A stretch of 64,000 nt of DNA from Halomonas faecis (GCF_010993975.1 NZ_JAACZO010000004.1:82260-146259), one strand, 5' to 3'. Counted from the first letter of the stretch, positions 28,322 to 38,697 are shown. Numbers and translations: made by a program. The notes: generated from the sequence alone by a model not told the origin.

Positions 28322-29178
28322 CAGCCGTTTCCTCCGTGCAGGCGTCGGACGAAGCGGCCCTGCCAGACGTTGATGGCCAGCAACAGCAGCAACGAGACGG
28401 CGAGCACCACCGAGGCGATGGCCGAGGCGCCGGCGTAGTCGTACTCCTGCAGCCGGACGAAGATCATCAGCGCGGTGATCTCGGTTTCGTAGGGCGTGTT
28501 GCCGGCGATGAAGATGATGGCGCCGAACTCGCCCAGCGAGCGCACGAAGGCGAGCCCCGTGCCGGTGACCAGCGCCGGCCACAGGTGGGGCAGGATCACC
28601 CGCCGGAAGGCGACGCCATCGCGGGCGCCCAGCGTCATGGCGGCCTCGTCCACTTCATGGGGAAGATCTTCGAGCACCGGCTGCACCGTGCGCACCACGA
28701 AAGGGATGCTGGTGAAGGCCATGGCCAGGGCGATGCCCACCCAGGTATAGGCGACTTCGATGCCCAGCGGGGCGAGGAGCCCGCCCATCCAGCCGTTGCT
28801 CGAGTAGAGCGTGGCCAGCGTGATGCCGGCCACGGCAGTGGGCAGGGCGAAAGGCAGGTCCATCAGTGCGTCGAGCAGGCGCTTGCCGGGAAAGTCGTAG
28901 CGCACCAGAACCCAGGCCAGCAGCAAGCCGAAGACGGCGTTGGCCAGCGCCGCCACGGCGGCGGCGCCGATGGTCACCAGGTAGCTGGCGACCACCCGCC
29001 CATCGGTGACGATGGCCCAATACTCGGCGAGGCTGACCCCGGCCAGCTGACCGAAGAGTCCGGTCAGCGGCAGCAGCAGCACCAGCGAGACGAAGGTCAG
29101 GCTGATGCCCAGCGAAAGGCCGAAGCCGGGCAGCACCCGTTTCGGGGCGCTGCCGGCCAGTGATGCCAGCGTGATCAT
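28321..29178 (-). CDS. cysT: Sulfate ABC transporter permease CysT
   Basis: 285 aa, six membrane spans. Contains [20 protein letters not shown] near residue 110, the EAA loop [20 protein letters not shown] near 180 and [20 protein letters not shown], the usual CysT/CysU motif. Forms the membrane channel with CysW. Sits between the binding-protein gene (4-bp overlap at 29175-29178) and cysW. Confidence 0.94.
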   Translation of the reverse strand: MITLASLAGSAPKRVLPGFGLSLGISLTFVSLVLLLPLTGLFGQLAGVSLAEYWAIVTDGRVVASYLVTIGAAAVAALANAVFGLLLAWVLVRYDFPGKRLLDALMDLPFALPTAVAGITLATLYSSNGWMGGLLAPLGIEVAYTWVGIALAMAFTSIPFVVRTVQPVLEDLPHEVDEAAMTLGARDGVAFRRVILPHLWPALVTGTGLAFVRSLGEFGAIIFIAGNTPYETEITALMIFVRLQEYDYAGASAIASVVLAVSLLLLLAINVWQGRFVRRLHGGNG

Positions 29179-30185
29179 CGGCGTTGCAGCTGATCCAGCA
29201 GGGCGCCACTTTCGAAGTGGGTCGCCATGGCCTCATCCCAGCCGCCGACGATCTCTTCCACCGTCAGCAGTTCGGTCTCGGGAAACTGGTCGGCGAACTC
29301 GTCCACCACTGCCTCGTGGTGCACCCGATAGTTGAAGCCGGCGAGCAGGCGCTGCATCTCCTCGGTGTAGAGGTATTCCAGGTAGCCCCGGGCCAGCTCC
29401 TCGGTACCGTTGCGTTCGGCGTTCTCCTCGACCACGGCTACCGGAAACTCGGCGAGGATGCTCACCGGCGGCACGACCACGTCGTAGTCGTCGCTGCCGT
29501 ACTCGCCGCGGATGTTGTTGACCTCGGATTCGAAGCTGATCAGCACGTCGCCGATGCCGCGCTCGATGAAGCTGGTGGTGGCGCCGCGACCGCCGGTGTC
29601 GAACACTTCCACGTTGCCGAGGAAGGTGCGCATGAAGTCGTGGATCCGTTCCTCGTCACCGTCGAAGGCCTGATCGGCGAAGCCCCAGGCGGCCAGGTAG
29701 GTGTAGCGGCCGTTGCCCGACGTCTTGGGGTTCGGGAAGACGATCTCCACGTCCTCGCGTGCCAGGTCGTCCCAGTTCTCGATGCCCTTGGGATTATCCT
29801 TGCGCACCAGGAAAGCGGTGGTGGAGTAGTAGGGCGAGGCGTTGTTGGGCAGCTGCTGCTGCCAGTCCTCGGCCACCAGGCCGGCGTCGGCCAGCACCTG
29901 AACGTCGGTGACCTGATTGTAGGTGACCACGTCGGCGCGCAGCCCCTGGAGGATGGCCCGGGCCTGGGCCGAGGAGCCGCCGTGGGATTGCTTGATGGTC
30001 ACTTCCTCGCCGTGCTCGGCTTGCCACCAGGCCTGAAACTCGGGATTCACGGCGGCGAAGAGTTCGCGGGCGATGTCGTAGGACGAGTTGAGCAGCTCGC
30101 GGTCGGCGGCCAGCGTTGGGGTGACCAGGCTAGCCCCCAGAGCCGCGATCAGCGCAGAGCGGCGCAGTGTCGATAGCAATGCCAT
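29175..30185 (-). CDS. sbp: Sulfate-binding periplasmic protein
   Basis: 336 aa with a signal peptide of about 27 residues ending ...TPTLAAD. The mature protein begins [20 protein letters not shown], the family's N-terminal signature. [20 protein letters not shown] near residue 65 carries the sulfate-contacting serines, and [20 protein letters not shown] near 150 is another hallmark. It delivers sulfate (or thiosulfate, as CysP does) to CysTWA. AAGGAG lies eight bases before its ATG. First gene of the operon. Confidence 0.93.
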   Translation of the reverse strand: MALLSTLRRSALIAALGASLVTPTLAADRELLNSSYDIARELFAAVNPEFQAWWQAEHGEEVTIKQSHGGSSAQARAILQGLRADVVTYNQVTDVQVLADAGLVAEDWQQQLPNNASPYYSTTAFLVRKDNPKGIENWDDLAREDVEIVFPNPKTSGNGRYTYLAAWGFADQAFDGDEERIHDFMRTFLGNVEVFDTGGRGATTSFIERGIGDVLISFESEVNNIRGEYGSDDYDVVVPPVSILAEFPVAVVEENAERNGTEELARGYLEYLYTEEMQRLLAGFNYRVHHEAVVDEFADQFPETELLTVEEIVGGWDEAMATHFESGALLDQLQRR

Positions 30186-30350
30186 GCCAGAAACTCCTTG
30201 AAATCTTGGACCTTGGTTGGCAAGGCTAATTCTAGCTTGTTGGAATTACAATGAGATCTTTTATTCTATTTTTGAATATATGTGTGGCGCTCTCTGCCCC
30301 CTGATAAACTGTGCCTCTTACGGAATGACAACCTGCTCGACGGACATGCC
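30186..30350. promoter_or_regulatory. Divergent sbp/rpe promoter region, likely CysB-controlled on the sbp side
   Basis: 165 bp with an A/T-rich core at 30225-30290 (for example TTATTCTATTTTTGAATATA), unlike the flanking GC-rich genes. Sulfate-transport operons are normally activated by CysB at such sites; that assignment is inference. TTCTATTTTTGAATA is weakly palindromic. Confidence 0.4.
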
Positions 30351-31052
30351 ATGACCGACCCGAACCGCGACTTCCTCATCGCCCCCTCGATTCTCTCCGC
30401 CGACTTCGCCCGCCTCGGCGAGGAAGTGGACAATGTGCTGGCCGCCGGTGCCGACATCGTTCATTTCGACGTCATGGACAACCACTACGTGCCCAACCTG
30501 ACCATCGGGCCCATGGTGTGCGAGGCGCTGCGCAAGCACGGTGTCACCGCGCCCATCGACGCCCACTTGATGGTCAAGCCGGTGGACCGGCTGATCGGCG
30601 ACTTCATCGATGCCGGGGCGAGCTACATCACCTTTCATCCCGAGGCCTCGGACCACATCGATCGTTCGCTCTCGCTGATCCGCGACGGTGGCTGCCAGTC
30701 GGGGCTGGTGTTCAATCCGGCCACGCCGCTCGCCTATCTCGACTACGTGATGGACAAGGTCGACATGATCCTGCTGATGAGCGTCAACCCCGGCTTCGGC
30801 GGACAGGCGTTCATTCCCGGTACGCTCGACAAGCTCCGCGAAGCGCGCCGCCGCATCGAGGCCTCGGGACGCGACATTCGCCTGGAGATCGACGGTGGCG
30901 TCAAGGTCGATAACATCGCCGAGATCGCCCGCGCAGGGGCCGATACCTTCGTGGCCGGCTCGGCCATCTTCAAGGCCGCCGAGGCGAGCGATCCGCATCG
31001 CTACGACAGCGTGCTGCGGGCCCTGCGCGAGCGGCTCGCCACGGCGCGATGA
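30351..31052 (+). CDS. rpe: Ribulose-phosphate 3-epimerase
   Basis: 233 aa TIM barrel interconverting ribulose-5-phosphate and xylulose-5-phosphate. Motifs: [20 protein letters not shown] at residue 11, [17 protein letters not shown] with catalytic Asp, [40 protein letters not shown] and [20 protein letters not shown] with the second Asp. The N-terminus of the chosen start matches homologues. It overlaps the GIY-YIG gene by 4 bp. Confidence 0.95.
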   Translation: MTDPNRDFLIAPSILSADFARLGEEVDNVLAAGADIVHFDVMDNHYVPNLTIGPMVCEALRKHGVTAPIDAHLMVKPVDRLIGDFIDAGASYITFHPEASDHIDRSLSLIRDGGCQSGLVFNPATPLAYLDYVMDKVDMILLMSVNPGFGGQAFIPGTLDKLREARRRIEASGRDIRLEIDGGVKVDNIAEIARAGADTFVAGSAIFKAAEASDPHRYDSVLRALRERLATAR

Positions 31053-31324
31053 GTCAAACCGCCGCCTGCTGGCACCTCTACGTGATCGAGACCGCCGGCG
31101 GGGCGCTCTACACCGGCGTTACCACCGACGTGGCACGGCGCCTGGTCGAACACGCCGAGGGGCGCGGCGCCAAGGCGCTACGCGGCCGCGGCCCCTTGAC
31201 GCTGCTCCACCAGGAAGCGGTGGGCGGCCGCGGCGAGGCACAGCGCCTCGAAGCCGCCGTGAAGCGGCTCTCGCCCGCCGCCAAGCGGGCCTGGCTGGCT
31301 CGGCGGCGACTCAATGAAGCTTGA
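31049..31324 (+). CDS. GIY-YIG nuclease-fold protein (YhbQ-like)
   Basis: 91 aa, a lone GIY-YIG domain. [20 protein letters not shown] near residue 10 is the variant GIY...YTG motif, [19 protein letters not shown] carries the conserved Arg, and [19 protein letters not shown] the conserved Glu. The stand-alone UPF0213/YhbQ group may act in DNA damage responses. It overlaps rpe by 4 bp and the convergent NADH dehydrogenase gene by 14 bp. Confidence 0.88.
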   Translation: MSQTAACWHLYVIETAGGALYTGVTTDVARRLVEHAEGRGAKALRGRGPLTLLHQEAVGGRGEAQRLEAAVKRLSPAAKRAWLARRRLNEA

Positions 31325-32609
31325 GACGCGGCCGAATGAACCGGTTCAGCCCATCCACCAGCACGATCACCGCCGTCTTCAGGTTGCCGTGAATGGCGCG
31401 CTGGTGCAGGCGATAGAGCGAGGCGTAGAAAAACTTGGCCAGATGCCCCTCGACGAACAGGCGGCGTGCCGAAGCGCCGCGCATCAAGGTGCCTATCGCA
31501 TCGAAGTGGGCGAGTGAGATCAGCGAGCCGCGATCGCGGTACACGAACGGCTTCAGCGGCCGGCCGTCGAGCTGAGCGAGCAGGTTGCGGTAGAGCAAGC
31601 TTGCCTGCTGGTGGGCGGCCTGGGCGCGAGGCGGCACCGTGCCGCCGTCGGCCTGCGGGCAGCTGGCGCAGTCGCCGAAGGCGAAGACGTTCGGGTCGTC
31701 GACGCTCTGCAGGGTCTCGTGCACGGCGATGCGCTGGCCCTTGGCCAGGGTCAGGTCGAGCTCGGCGAGGATGTCGGGCGCCTTGATGCCTGCCGCCCAG
31801 ACGTTGAGATCGGTGGCGATGTGCCGGCCGTCGGCGGTGTGAATGGCATCGGCGTCGATCTCGGTCACCTTCGTGGCGGTGTGCACCTGGACGCCGAGGC
31901 CCTCGAGTTCCTCGCGAACGGCCTGGCGGACTCGTTCGGGCAGGGCCGGCAGCACGTCCTCGGCGGCCTCGATGAGGTGTACGTCGAGCTGGTGGCGGTC
32001 CAGTTCGGTGACCCCGTAGCTGTGCAGCATCAGCAGGGCGTCGTAGAGCTGGGCGGCGAGCTCCACTCCCGTGGCGCCGCCGCCCACGATGCCCACCCTC
32101 AGCTGCGGCGCCTGGTGCTGCACGGTGGCGCTGTAGCGCAGGAAGGTGGCGAGCATGTCGCGGCGGAAGGCTTCGGCCTGCTCGGGGCTGTCGATTAAGT
32201 GGCAGTATTCGGCCACCCCCGGGGTGCCGAAGTCGTTGCTGACGCTGCCCAGCGACAGTACCAGTCGGTCGTAGGCCAGCTCGCGGGGCGGCAGGATCTC
32301 CTCGCCCTCGTTGTCGAGCACCGCGGCGAGCTGCAGCCGGCGCTGCTGGCGGTCGAGCCCGCGCAGGGTGCCACGCTGAAAGCGGTAGCCGTTGCCGCGG
32401 GCATGACTGGCGTAGGCGATCTCGTCGAGGCCGGAGTCCAGCGCACCGGTGGCGACCTCATGCAGCAGCGGCTTCCAGATGTGGGTCGGGCTGCGGTCGA
32501 CCAGCACGATCTCGGCCCGGCCGCGTCGTCCCAGGCGCCGGCCCAGGCGGGTCACCAGCTCCAGGCCGCCGGCGCCGCCGCCGACCACCACGATTCTCGG
32601 TTTGCTCAT
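31311..32609 (-). CDS. ndh: Type II NADH dehydrogenase
   Basis: 432 aa flavoprotein passing electrons from NADH to quinone without proton pumping, on the inner face of the membrane. The FAD site is [20 protein letters not shown] at residue 5, the NADH site [20 protein letters not shown] near 165, and the later FAD motif is [20 protein letters not shown] near 305. A C-terminal amphipathic segment ([20 protein letters not shown]) likely attaches it to the membrane. GGAG precedes the start at 32609. Confidence 0.92.
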   Translation of the reverse strand: MSKPRIVVVGGGAGGLELVTRLGRRLGRRGRAEIVLVDRSPTHIWKPLLHEVATGALDSGLDEIAYASHARGNGYRFQRGTLRGLDRQQRRLQLAAVLDNEGEEILPPRELAYDRLVLSLGSVSNDFGTPGVAEYCHLIDSPEQAEAFRRDMLATFLRYSATVQHQAPQLRVGIVGGGATGVELAAQLYDALLMLHSYGVTELDRHQLDVHLIEAAEDVLPALPERVRQAVREELEGLGVQVHTATKVTEIDADAIHTADGRHIATDLNVWAAGIKAPDILAELDLTLAKGQRIAVHETLQSVDDPNVFAFGDCASCPQADGGTVPPRAQAAHQQASLLYRNLLAQLDGRPLKPFVYRDRGSLISLAHFDAIGTLMRGASARRLFVEGHLAKFFYASLYRLHQRAIHGNLKTAVIVLVDGLNRFIRPRLKLH

Positions 32610-32713
32610 GAGGGCACTCCTTGGCACGTGAAAACAACAGCATAGGCCTGCCGGCATTCCCTGCCCATGGCCCGTGCGGCACAATACGACTTTTTCAATC
32701 CTGGAGTCAGCGC

Positions 32714-33508
32714 ATGCATCCCATCCTGGCCGGCATTCGCCTGGTGACCTTCGATCTGGACGGGACCCTGGTGGATTCCGTGCCCGACCTGGCCGTGGCG
32801 GTGGACGCCGCCCTCGGCGATCTCGGTCTGCCCGCCGCGGGCGAGACCAAGGTGCGCGACTGGGTGGGCAACGGCTCGCGGGTGCTGATGGAGCGGGTTC
32901 TTGCCCATGCTGTGCTCCAGAGCGAGGCGCCGGGGGCAAGCCGAAGAGGAGGTCCGATTCCAGGGAAGGAACCGGTAGCGCCCAGGGAAGGGTTCACAGC
33001 GCCTCCTCGTAGGCTTGTCGCCGGGAAAGCCGATCGGGAAGCCCTCGGCGAGGTCGACCATGCCCTGCTGGAGCGTGCCCACGCCGCCTTCCTCGAGCAC
33101 TACGCCCGCGACCCGAGTTCGCGCACGCGGCTCTACCCCGGCGTGCGCGAGGCGCTGGACGGCCTGCGTGGGGCAGGCTTTACGCTGGCGCTGGTGACCA
33201 ACAAGCCCGAGGCCTTCATCGAACCGATTCTCGCCGGTTTCGGCCTGGAGGGGCACTTCGCGTTGTGCCTGGGCGGCGACTCGCTGCCCCGGAAGAAGCC
33301 CGACCCCGCGCCGCTGCTGCATGTGGCGGCGCACGTCGGCGTGCCGCCGGCGGCCTGTCTGATGGTGGGCGATTCGCGTCACGACATCGCCGCCGGCCGG
33401 GCGGCCGGTTTTCGCACCCTGGCCGTACCCTACGGCTACAATCACGGCGAACCGGTGCGCGACAGCGGCCCCGACGGCCTGGTTGAATCGCTGGGGGAAC
33501 TCGTTTAG
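32714..33508 (+). CDS. gph: Phosphoglycolate phosphatase with in-frame insert
   Basis: 264 aa HAD phosphatase clearing 2-phosphoglycolate. Motif I is LVTFDLDGTLVDSVPDLAVA at residue 10, motif II LALVTNKPEAF near 160, motif III Lys in GDSLPRKKPDPAPLLHVA, and motif IV MVGDSRHDIAAGRAAGFRTL. Typical Gph is about 220-230 aa. The excess is a stretch of about 40 residues from about position 70 (SEAPGASRRGGPIPGKEPVA and on) that is rich in R, G and P and coincides with a palindromic DNA element at 32931-33023, inserted in the cap domain without breaking the frame. CTGGAG precedes the start. Confidence 0.88.
   Translation: MHPILAGIRLVTFDLDGTLVDSVPDLAVAVDAALGDLGLPAAGETKVRDWVGNGSRVLMERVLAHAVLQSEAPGASRRGGPIPGKEPVAPREGFTAPPRRLVAGKADREALGEVDHALLERAHAAFLEHYARDPSSRTRLYPGVREALDGLRGAGFTLALVTNKPEAFIEPILAGFGLEGHFALCLGGDSLPRKKPDPAPLLHVAAHVGVPPAACLMVGDSRHDIAAGRAAGFRTLAVPYGYNHGEPVRDSGPDGLVESLGELV
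32931..33023. repeat. Palindromic element inserted inside gph
   Basis: Arms of 23 nt at 32931-32953 and 33001-33023 are inverted copies matching at 18 of 23 positions (both hold CAAGCC and GAGGAGG words), with a 47-nt centre. The element lies exactly where Gph has extra residues. It resembles small intergenic palindromic repeats, here captured in a coding frame in the manner of the Rickettsia palindromic elements. Copies elsewhere in the genome cannot be checked from this window. Confidence 0.6.
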
Positions 33509-33600
33509 GCTGATTTAGCTGCTGCTATAAGACCAGCTTCATCAATATGTTTTTGCTATAACGCACGAATCGATCACCTTCAGCTTGCGGAACCCGTTCG

Positions 33601-33708
33601 ATGATCAGCCGCATGATGCCGGATAACCCCATTTCCTTTGGCGGCGCCCGCTCCGGCTCCGACCCCCTCGTTACCCTGCTGCCCCTTCGGGGCGGCTGGC
33701 GATGGTGA
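33601..33708 (+). CDS. trpL: Putative trp operon leader peptide
   Basis: A 35-codon frame ending ...LPLRGGWRW-stop sits 75 bp before trpE. Two of its last three codons are TGG, in a position classic for attenuation leaders. In-frame start choices are 33601, 33613 and 33616; none has a strong ribosome site. The hairpin GCCCC-TTC-GGGGC overlaps the Trp codons, GGCGATG at 33698-33704 can pair with CATCGCC at 33750-33756, and GGCGC/GCGCC form a competing stem between them. No obvious U-run follows, so a classical attenuator is not proven. Confidence 0.55.
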   Translation: MISRMMPDNPISFGGARSGSDPLVTLLPLRGGWRW

Positions 33709-33782
33709 CGCTCACCCCGCTTTGCTGAGCCGCGGCGCCTGCGCGCCCTCATCGCCAATCCGTTACATCGAGGATTCCGGGC

Positions 33783-35282
33783 ATGATGACCCCCGAACGT
33801 TTTCGTGAGCTGGCCGACGCCGGCTACAACCGCATTCCGGTCACCCGCGAGGTGTTGGCCGATCTCGACACGCCGCTCTCCACCTACCTCAAGCTCGCCG
33901 ACGCCCCCTGGACCTTCCTGCTGGAGTCCGTACAGGGCGGCGAGAAATGGGGTCGCTATTCGATCATCGGTTTGCCCAGCCCGGAGCGGGTCGAAGTACG
34001 CAACTTTCACGTGCGTCACCTGATCGATGAGCGCGAAGTCGAGGCGGAAGAGGTCGACGACCCGCTGGCCTGGATCGAGTCCTTCCAGGCGCGCTTCAAG
34101 GTGCCGCGCCTCGACGACCAGCCGCGTTTCGACGGCGGGCTGGTGGGCTACTTCGGCTACGACACCATCCGCTACATCGAGCCGCGCCTGCGTGGCCCCC
34201 AGGTGGCCGCCAAACCCGATCCGCTGGGCGTGCCCGATATCCTGCTGATGGTGTGCAACGAGCTGGTGGTGTTCGACAATCTCTCCGGTCGCCTGACGCT
34301 GTGGACCCACGCCGACCCGGCCGAGGCGCACGCCTACGCGAACGCCTACGAGCGCCTGGAACGCCTCGAGATCCGCCTGCGCAGCGCCACTCTCAACACC
34401 ACCAGCCCCGGCAGCGGTGCGGCGGCGGTGGAAGAGGGGCACTTCACCTCCGGGTTCACCGAGGAAGGCTTCAAGGCGGCGGTGGAGCGCATCAAGGAGT
34501 ACGTGCTGGCCGGCGACGTGATGCAGTGCGTGCCGTCGCAGCGCATGTCGATACCCTATCGCGCCTCGCCGCTGGATCTCTACCGCGCGCTGCGCAGCCT
34601 CAACCCCTCGCCGTACATGTTCTTCTTCAACCTCGGCGACCACCACGTGGTGGGCTCTTCGCCGGAGATCCTCACCCGTCTGGAAGACGGCGAGGTGACG
34701 GTGCGGCCCATCGCCGGCACGCGGGTGCGCGGCAAGAGCGAGGCCGAGGACCGGGCGCTGGAGGCCGATCTGCTCGCCGACCCCAAGGAACGCGCCGAGC
34801 ACCTGATGCTGATCGATCTGGGCCGCAACGACGTGGGGCGCATCAGCGAGACCGGCTCGGTGACAGTGACCGACAACATGGCGGTGGAGCGCTACTCCCA
34901 CGTCATGCACATCGTCTCCAACGTCACCGGGCGACTGAAGCCGGGGCTTTCGGCCATGGACGTGCTGCGCGCCACCTTTCCGGCGGGCACGCTCTCCGGT
35001 GCCCCCAAGATCCGTGCCCTGGAGATCATCGACGAGCTGGAGCCGGTCAAGCGCGGCGTCTACTCCGGGGCGGTGGGCTATCTCTCCTGGCACGGCAACA
35101 TGGACACCGCCATCGCCATCCGCACCGCAGTGATCAAGGACGGCGAGCTCCACGTCCAGGCCGGCGCCGGCGTGGTGGCCGACTCCGTGCCCGAGCTGGA
35201 GTGGCAGGAGACCCTCAACAAGGGCCGTGCCATCTTCCGCGCCGTGGCCATGGCCGAGCGCGGCCTCGACAACCTCGAGTAG
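33783..35282 (+). CDS. trpE: Anthranilate synthase component I
   Basis: 499 aa. Makes anthranilate from chorismate with ammonia from TrpG. The N-terminal regulatory domain includes the tryptophan-binding segment [19 protein letters not shown] near residue 45. The chorismate-binding core has [60 protein letters not shown], and [20 protein letters not shown]. The presence of the LLES element suggests feedback inhibition by tryptophan. GAGG precedes the start; the second codon is also ATG. Confidence 0.95.
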   Translation: MMTPERFRELADAGYNRIPVTREVLADLDTPLSTYLKLADAPWTFLLESVQGGEKWGRYSIIGLPSPERVEVRNFHVRHLIDEREVEAEEVDDPLAWIESFQARFKVPRLDDQPRFDGGLVGYFGYDTIRYIEPRLRGPQVAAKPDPLGVPDILLMVCNELVVFDNLSGRLTLWTHADPAEAHAYANAYERLERLEIRLRSATLNTTSPGSGAAAVEEGHFTSGFTEEGFKAAVERIKEYVLAGDVMQCVPSQRMSIPYRASPLDLYRALRSLNPSPYMFFFNLGDHHVVGSSPEILTRLEDGEVTVRPIAGTRVRGKSEAEDRALEADLLADPKERAEHLMLIDLGRNDVGRISETGSVTVTDNMAVERYSHVMHIVSNVTGRLKPGLSAMDVLRATFPAGTLSGAPKIRALEIIDELEPVKRGVYSGAVGYLSWHGNMDTAIAIRTAVIKDGELHVQAGAGVVADSVPELEWQETLNKGRAIFRAVAMAERGLDNLE

Positions 35283-35360
35283 ACGAGCCGCCACCCCCCG
35301 ATTTCCCCGCGTCCGACCACGGTCGGGCGAGTGCCCCAGGGGCCTGAGAGAGAACGAGTC

Positions 35361-35945
35361 ATGAAAGTCTGCATGATCGACAACTACGACAGCTTCACCT
35401 TCAACGTGGTGCAGTACCTCGGCGAGCTGGGCGCTGAGGTGGAGACCTACCGCAATGACGCCATCACGCTGGACGAGATCGAGGCCATGGCGCCCAGCCA
35501 CCTGGTGATCTCGCCGGGCCCCTGCACGCCCAACGAGGCGGGCATCTCCATGGCGGCCATCGAGCGCTTCGCCGGGCGCCTTCCCATTCTCGGCGTGTGC
35601 CTGGGCCACCAGGCGATCGGCCAGGTCTACGGCGGCGAGGTGGTGCGCGCCCCACAGGTGATGCACGGCAAGACCTCGCGCATCCGCCATCGCGGCCAGG
35701 GCGTTTTCGCCGGCCTGGAAGACCCGCTGGAAGTGACGCGCTATCATTCCCTGGTGGTGGCCGCCGAAAGCCTGCCGGCCTGCCTCGAGGTGACTGCCTG
35801 GACCGACGACGATGACGTGACGCCGGGGCTGATCATGGGGCTGCGTCACCGTGAACTGGACATCGAGGGAGTGCAGTTTCACCCCGAGTCGATCCTGACC
35901 CGCCAGGGGCACGAGCTGCTGGCCAATTTTCTCGAGCGCCGATGA
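35361..35945 (+). CDS. trpG: Anthranilate synthase component II (glutamine amidotransferase)
   Basis: 194 aa class I amidotransferase. It starts [20 protein letters not shown]. The catalytic Cys is in [20 protein letters not shown] near residue 79, and the His/Glu pair in [20 protein letters not shown] near 170. Supplies ammonia to TrpE; homologues often also serve PabB in folate synthesis. It follows trpE by 78 bp and precedes trpD by 43 bp. Confidence 0.94.
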   Translation: MKVCMIDNYDSFTFNVVQYLGELGAEVETYRNDAITLDEIEAMAPSHLVISPGPCTPNEAGISMAAIERFAGRLPILGVCLGHQAIGQVYGGEVVRAPQVMHGKTSRIRHRGQGVFAGLEDPLEVTRYHSLVVAAESLPACLEVTAWTDDDDVTPGLIMGLRHRELDIEGVQFHPESILTRQGHELLANFLERR

Positions 35946-35988
35946 GTCGCGCCCGCTGAACCGCGCCTGATCATTAGGAGAACTGCTC

Positions 35989-37008
35989 ATGCAGATGCGA
36001 GATGCCATCGCCGCGGTGATGCGCCGCGAGAACCTCGGTTTCGACGCCACCCACGCGGTGATGCGCCAGATCATGACCGGCGAGGCCACCGACGCCCAGA
36101 TCGGCGGCTTGCTGATCGGCCTGGCCATGAAGGGCGAGACCGCCGAGGAGATCAGCGCCGCCGCCCAGGTGATGCGCGAACTGATGAGGCCGGTCGCTCT
36201 CCATGCCGACAACGTGGTCGACATCGTCGGCACCGGCGGCGACGGCGCCAACCTCTTCAACGTCTCCACGGCGGCGAGCTTCGTGGCCGCGGCTGCCGGA
36301 GCCCACGTGGCCAAGCACGGCAATCGCAGCGTCTCCTCGTCCTCGGGCAGCGCCGACCTGTTCGACGTCGCCGGCATTCATCTCGATCTCTCGCCGGAAC
36401 AGGTGGGGCGCTGCATCGAGCAGGTGGGCGTGGGCTTCATGTTCGCCCCCAACCACCATCCGGCCATGCGTCATGCCATCGGGGCGCGCCGCGAGATGGG
36501 CGTGCGCACCCTGTTCAACATCCTCGGCCCGCTCACCAATCCGGCCGGTGCGCCCAACCAGCTTCTCGGCGTCTACGCCCCCGAGCTGGTGCCGCTGATG
36601 GCCGAAGTGTTGCAGACCCTGGGCAGCCGCCACGTGATGGTGGTGCACGCCGAGGACGGCCTCGACGAGATCTCGCTGGCCGCACCCACCCGCGTGGCCG
36701 AACTCAAGGACGGTGCGATTCGCGAATACACCATCGCCCCCGAGGATGTCGGCATCGAGCGCCAGGAGCTCGCCCCGCTCAAGGTGGTCAGCGCCGAGGA
36801 CAGCCTGCGCCTGGTGCGCGAGGCGCTGGTCGGCGAGGGGGCGGCCGCCGACATCGTCGCCCTCAACGCCGGCGCGGCGCTCTACTGCTCGGGCATCGCC
36901 GACAGCTTCAAGGAAGGCGTGCTCATGGCCCAGGATGCCCAGGCCTCCAAGCTGCCGCAGGAAAAGATGAAGGAACTCGCCGACTTCACCCGGGTGCTGA
37001 CGCCCTGA
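35989..37008 (+). CDS. trpD: Anthranilate phosphoribosyltransferase
   Basis: 339 aa. PRPP-binding motif [20 protein letters not shown] near residue 80, [20 protein letters not shown] near 107, [14 protein letters not shown], and [20 protein letters not shown] near 165 are all TrpD hallmarks. Transfers phosphoribose to anthranilate. AGGAG lies just upstream of the chosen ATG. Part of the trp gene run. Confidence 0.95.
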   Translation: MQMRDAIAAVMRRENLGFDATHAVMRQIMTGEATDAQIGGLLIGLAMKGETAEEISAAAQVMRELMRPVALHADNVVDIVGTGGDGANLFNVSTAASFVAAAAGAHVAKHGNRSVSSSSGSADLFDVAGIHLDLSPEQVGRCIEQVGVGFMFAPNHHPAMRHAIGARREMGVRTLFNILGPLTNPAGAPNQLLGVYAPELVPLMAEVLQTLGSRHVMVVHAEDGLDEISLAAPTRVAELKDGAIREYTIAPEDVGIERQELAPLKVVSAEDSLRLVREALVGEGAAADIVALNAGAALYCSGIADSFKEGVLMAQDAQASKLPQEKMKELADFTRVLTP

Positions 37009-37033
37009 AGCCCCCATCGAGGAGCGTGACACC

Positions 37034-37843
37034 ATGAGCCACTCCCCGGACGCCACTCCGACCGTTCTCACCCGCATCCTTGCCCGCAAGGACGAAGAGG
37101 TCGCCGAGCGCCAGCGCGCCGTTTCCGAAGCCGAGCTGCTGACCCTGGCCCGGCAGCAGAGCGCCCCGCGGGGCTTCGTCGCCGCGCTGAACCGCCATCT
37201 CGGCGACGGCGACCCGGCGGTGATCGCCGAGATCAAGAAGGCCTCGCCCTCCAAGGGCGTGATTCGTGAGGACTTCCAGCCCGGCGAGATCGCCGCCAGC
37301 TATGCCGCCGGCGGTGCCGCCTGCCTTTCGGTGCTCACCGATGCCGACTTCTTCCAGGGCCACGAGGATTTTCTGATCGAAGCGCGCGACGCCTGCGAAC
37401 TGCCGGTGATCCGCAAGGACTTCATCGTGCACGGTTATCAGGTCAGCGAGGCGCGCGCCATCGGCGCCGACTGCATTTTGCTGATCGTCGCCGCGCTCGA
37501 CGATGCCCGCATGGCCGACCTGCATCAGCAGGCCGTGGCGTTGGGCATGGACGTGCTGGTGGAGGTGCACGATGCCCAGGAACTCGAGCGCGCGCTGGCC
37601 CTGGGCATCGACCTGGTGGGCATCAACAACCGCAACCTGCACACCTTCGACACGCGCCTGGAAACCACCCTGGAACTGCTGCCGCGCATCCCCGTGGATG
37701 TCACGGTGATCACCGAATCCGGCATCCACACCCGCGACGACGTGCTGCGCATGCGCGAGCATGACGTGCACGGCTTCCTGGTCGGCGAGACGTTCATGCG
37801 CGAGGCCGAGCCCGGCGAAGCGTTGCGGCGGTTGTTCTTCTAG
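37034..37843 (+). CDS. trpC: Indole-3-glycerol phosphate synthase
   Basis: 269 aa monofunctional TrpC (no fused TrpF). TIM-barrel motifs: [20 protein letters not shown] near residue 60, [71 protein letters not shown], and [26 protein letters not shown] precedes the ATG. It ends the trp run just before the hairpin at 37871. trpF, trpB and trpA are not in the window, so the pathway is split. Confidence 0.95.
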   Translation: MSHSPDATPTVLTRILARKDEEVAERQRAVSEAELLTLARQQSAPRGFVAALNRHLGDGDPAVIAEIKKASPSKGVIREDFQPGEIAASYAAGGAACLSVLTDADFFQGHEDFLIEARDACELPVIRKDFIVHGYQVSEARAIGADCILLIVAALDDARMADLHQQAVALGMDVLVEVHDAQELERALALGIDLVGINNRNLHTFDTRLETTLELLPRIPVDVTVITESGIHTRDDVLRMREHDVHGFLVGETFMREAEPGEALRRLFF

Positions 37844-37870
37844 GCCTCCGCTTTTGACATCCATCGACCT

Positions 37871-37900
37871 TCAGCGGGCAGCCCCAGGGCTGCCCGCTGA
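37871..37900 (+). terminator. Hairpin after trpC
   Basis: A perfect 14-bp inverted repeat (TCAGCGGGCAGCCC, CA, GGGCTGCCCGCTGA) lies 28 bp after the trpC stop. The very stable stem is what a transcription terminator needs, but only CTTGTC follows rather than a T run, so it may act as an mRNA 3'-end protector or a bidirectional stem. The remaining bases to 38110 hold no supported gene. Confidence 0.6.
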
Positions 37901-38110
37901 CTTGTCGGGGCTCGCATCTTGGACCGGCAAAGACCGACTGCACACGAATGCGACATGAGTTGCCGAGCGAGTCTGTGCTTCACCACTGTCAGGCAACAGT
38001 GTATCGGGCAGCGGCGAGATGTCTGACTGTGAATGACGGTTTGCTGAGCGGAGGTGAATTACTCGCTACGCTTGTGGTTTTTCGGCGATTAAGGTGACAG
38101 GGGGAGAGTG

Positions 38111-38515
38111 ATGAAGCCGAAGATCAGCATTATTACATTGGGTGTCGAGGATCTGGAGAGGGCCAGTCGTTTTTACGGTGAGGGTCTTGGCTTTCCAAAG
38201 TACGACTTTGAAGATGGTAACATCTCCTTTTTTAGCCTGGAAGGAACGTGGTTGGCACTTTACCCTAGAGAAGACCTTGCTGAAGACATCGGGGTGGCAA
38301 TATCTAGCCAAGGTGGCTTCTCAGGTATTACATTAGCTCACAATGTGGCCAGCAAGTCAGAAGTCGATGCAGTACTCAACCAGGCCGTTTCCGCAGGGGC
38401 TAGGCTCATAAAGCCAGCGGAGGAAGTTTTTTGGGGCGGTTACTCCGGTTATTTTCAAGACCCGGAAGGTCATTACTGGGAAGTTGCATACAACCCTTAC
38501 CAGGATCTGACGTAA
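38111..38515 (+). CDS. VOC-family protein in a relic integron cassette
   Basis: 134 aa glyoxalase-fold protein: ISIITLGVEDLERASRFYGE at the start, the mid segment GFSGITLAHNVASKSEVDAV, and the C-terminal GYFQDPEGHYWEVAYNPYQ. Base composition is much more A/T-rich than the trp genes before it. Directly after its stop lies the left half of an attC site of the same sequence type found in the array at 47-62 kb, so this gene most likely arrived as an integron cassette. The ATG at 38111 follows a GGGGGAGAG ribosome site. Substrate unknown. Confidence 0.8.
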   Translation: MKPKISIITLGVEDLERASRFYGEGLGFPKYDFEDGNISFFSLEGTWLALYPREDLAEDIGVAISSQGGFSGITLAHNVASKSEVDAVLNQAVSAGARLIKPAEEVFWGGYSGYFQDPEGHYWEVAYNPYQDLT

Positions 38516-38534
38516 TGGCGGAGCCATCATCAGT

Positions 38535-38592
38535 TTCTAACCAAGCCAGCCATGGCGACGATTACGGCATTTCGGCTACGCCTCCATTCCGC
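38535..38592 (+). other. Truncated attC site (left half)
   Basis: TTCTAAC at 38535 is followed by an attC left arm matching the sites at 49648 and 51444 (AACCAAGCCAGCCATGGCGA, later GCCTCCATTCCG). The match stops near 38592; the right arm and the GTTRRRY crossover box are absent. The sequence beyond belongs to a nitrilase-like gene stub. Confidence 0.65.
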
Positions 38593-38697
38593 CCCTGCCT
38601 GCGCCGCCTCGTCGATGCTGTCGAGCATCCGTTCCAGGGTGGCGTCTCGCTGGAGCATGACCGGCGGTTTCTGAATGACGGCAATCTTCGTGACCAT
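38588..38697 (-). pseudogene. 5' stub of a nitrilase-type carbon-nitrogen hydrolase gene
   Basis: From an ATG complementary to 38695-38697, preceded by an AGGAA ribosome site, the minus strand encodes about 36 residues beginning MVTKIAVIQKPPVMLQRDAT and running to DSIDEAAQAGAE. That is the normal N-terminus of the nitrilase superfamily, where the first beta strand is followed by AGAxLxVFPE. The similarity ends at GAE, where the truncated attC begins. The rest of the gene has been lost, presumably when the cassette integrated or the region was deleted. Confidence 0.6.

Noticed and set aside
33525..36377. Very long minus-strand open frame opposite the trp genes
   Set aside because: It mirrors codon-position GC bias of trpE and trpG; the plus-strand genes have full family motifs.
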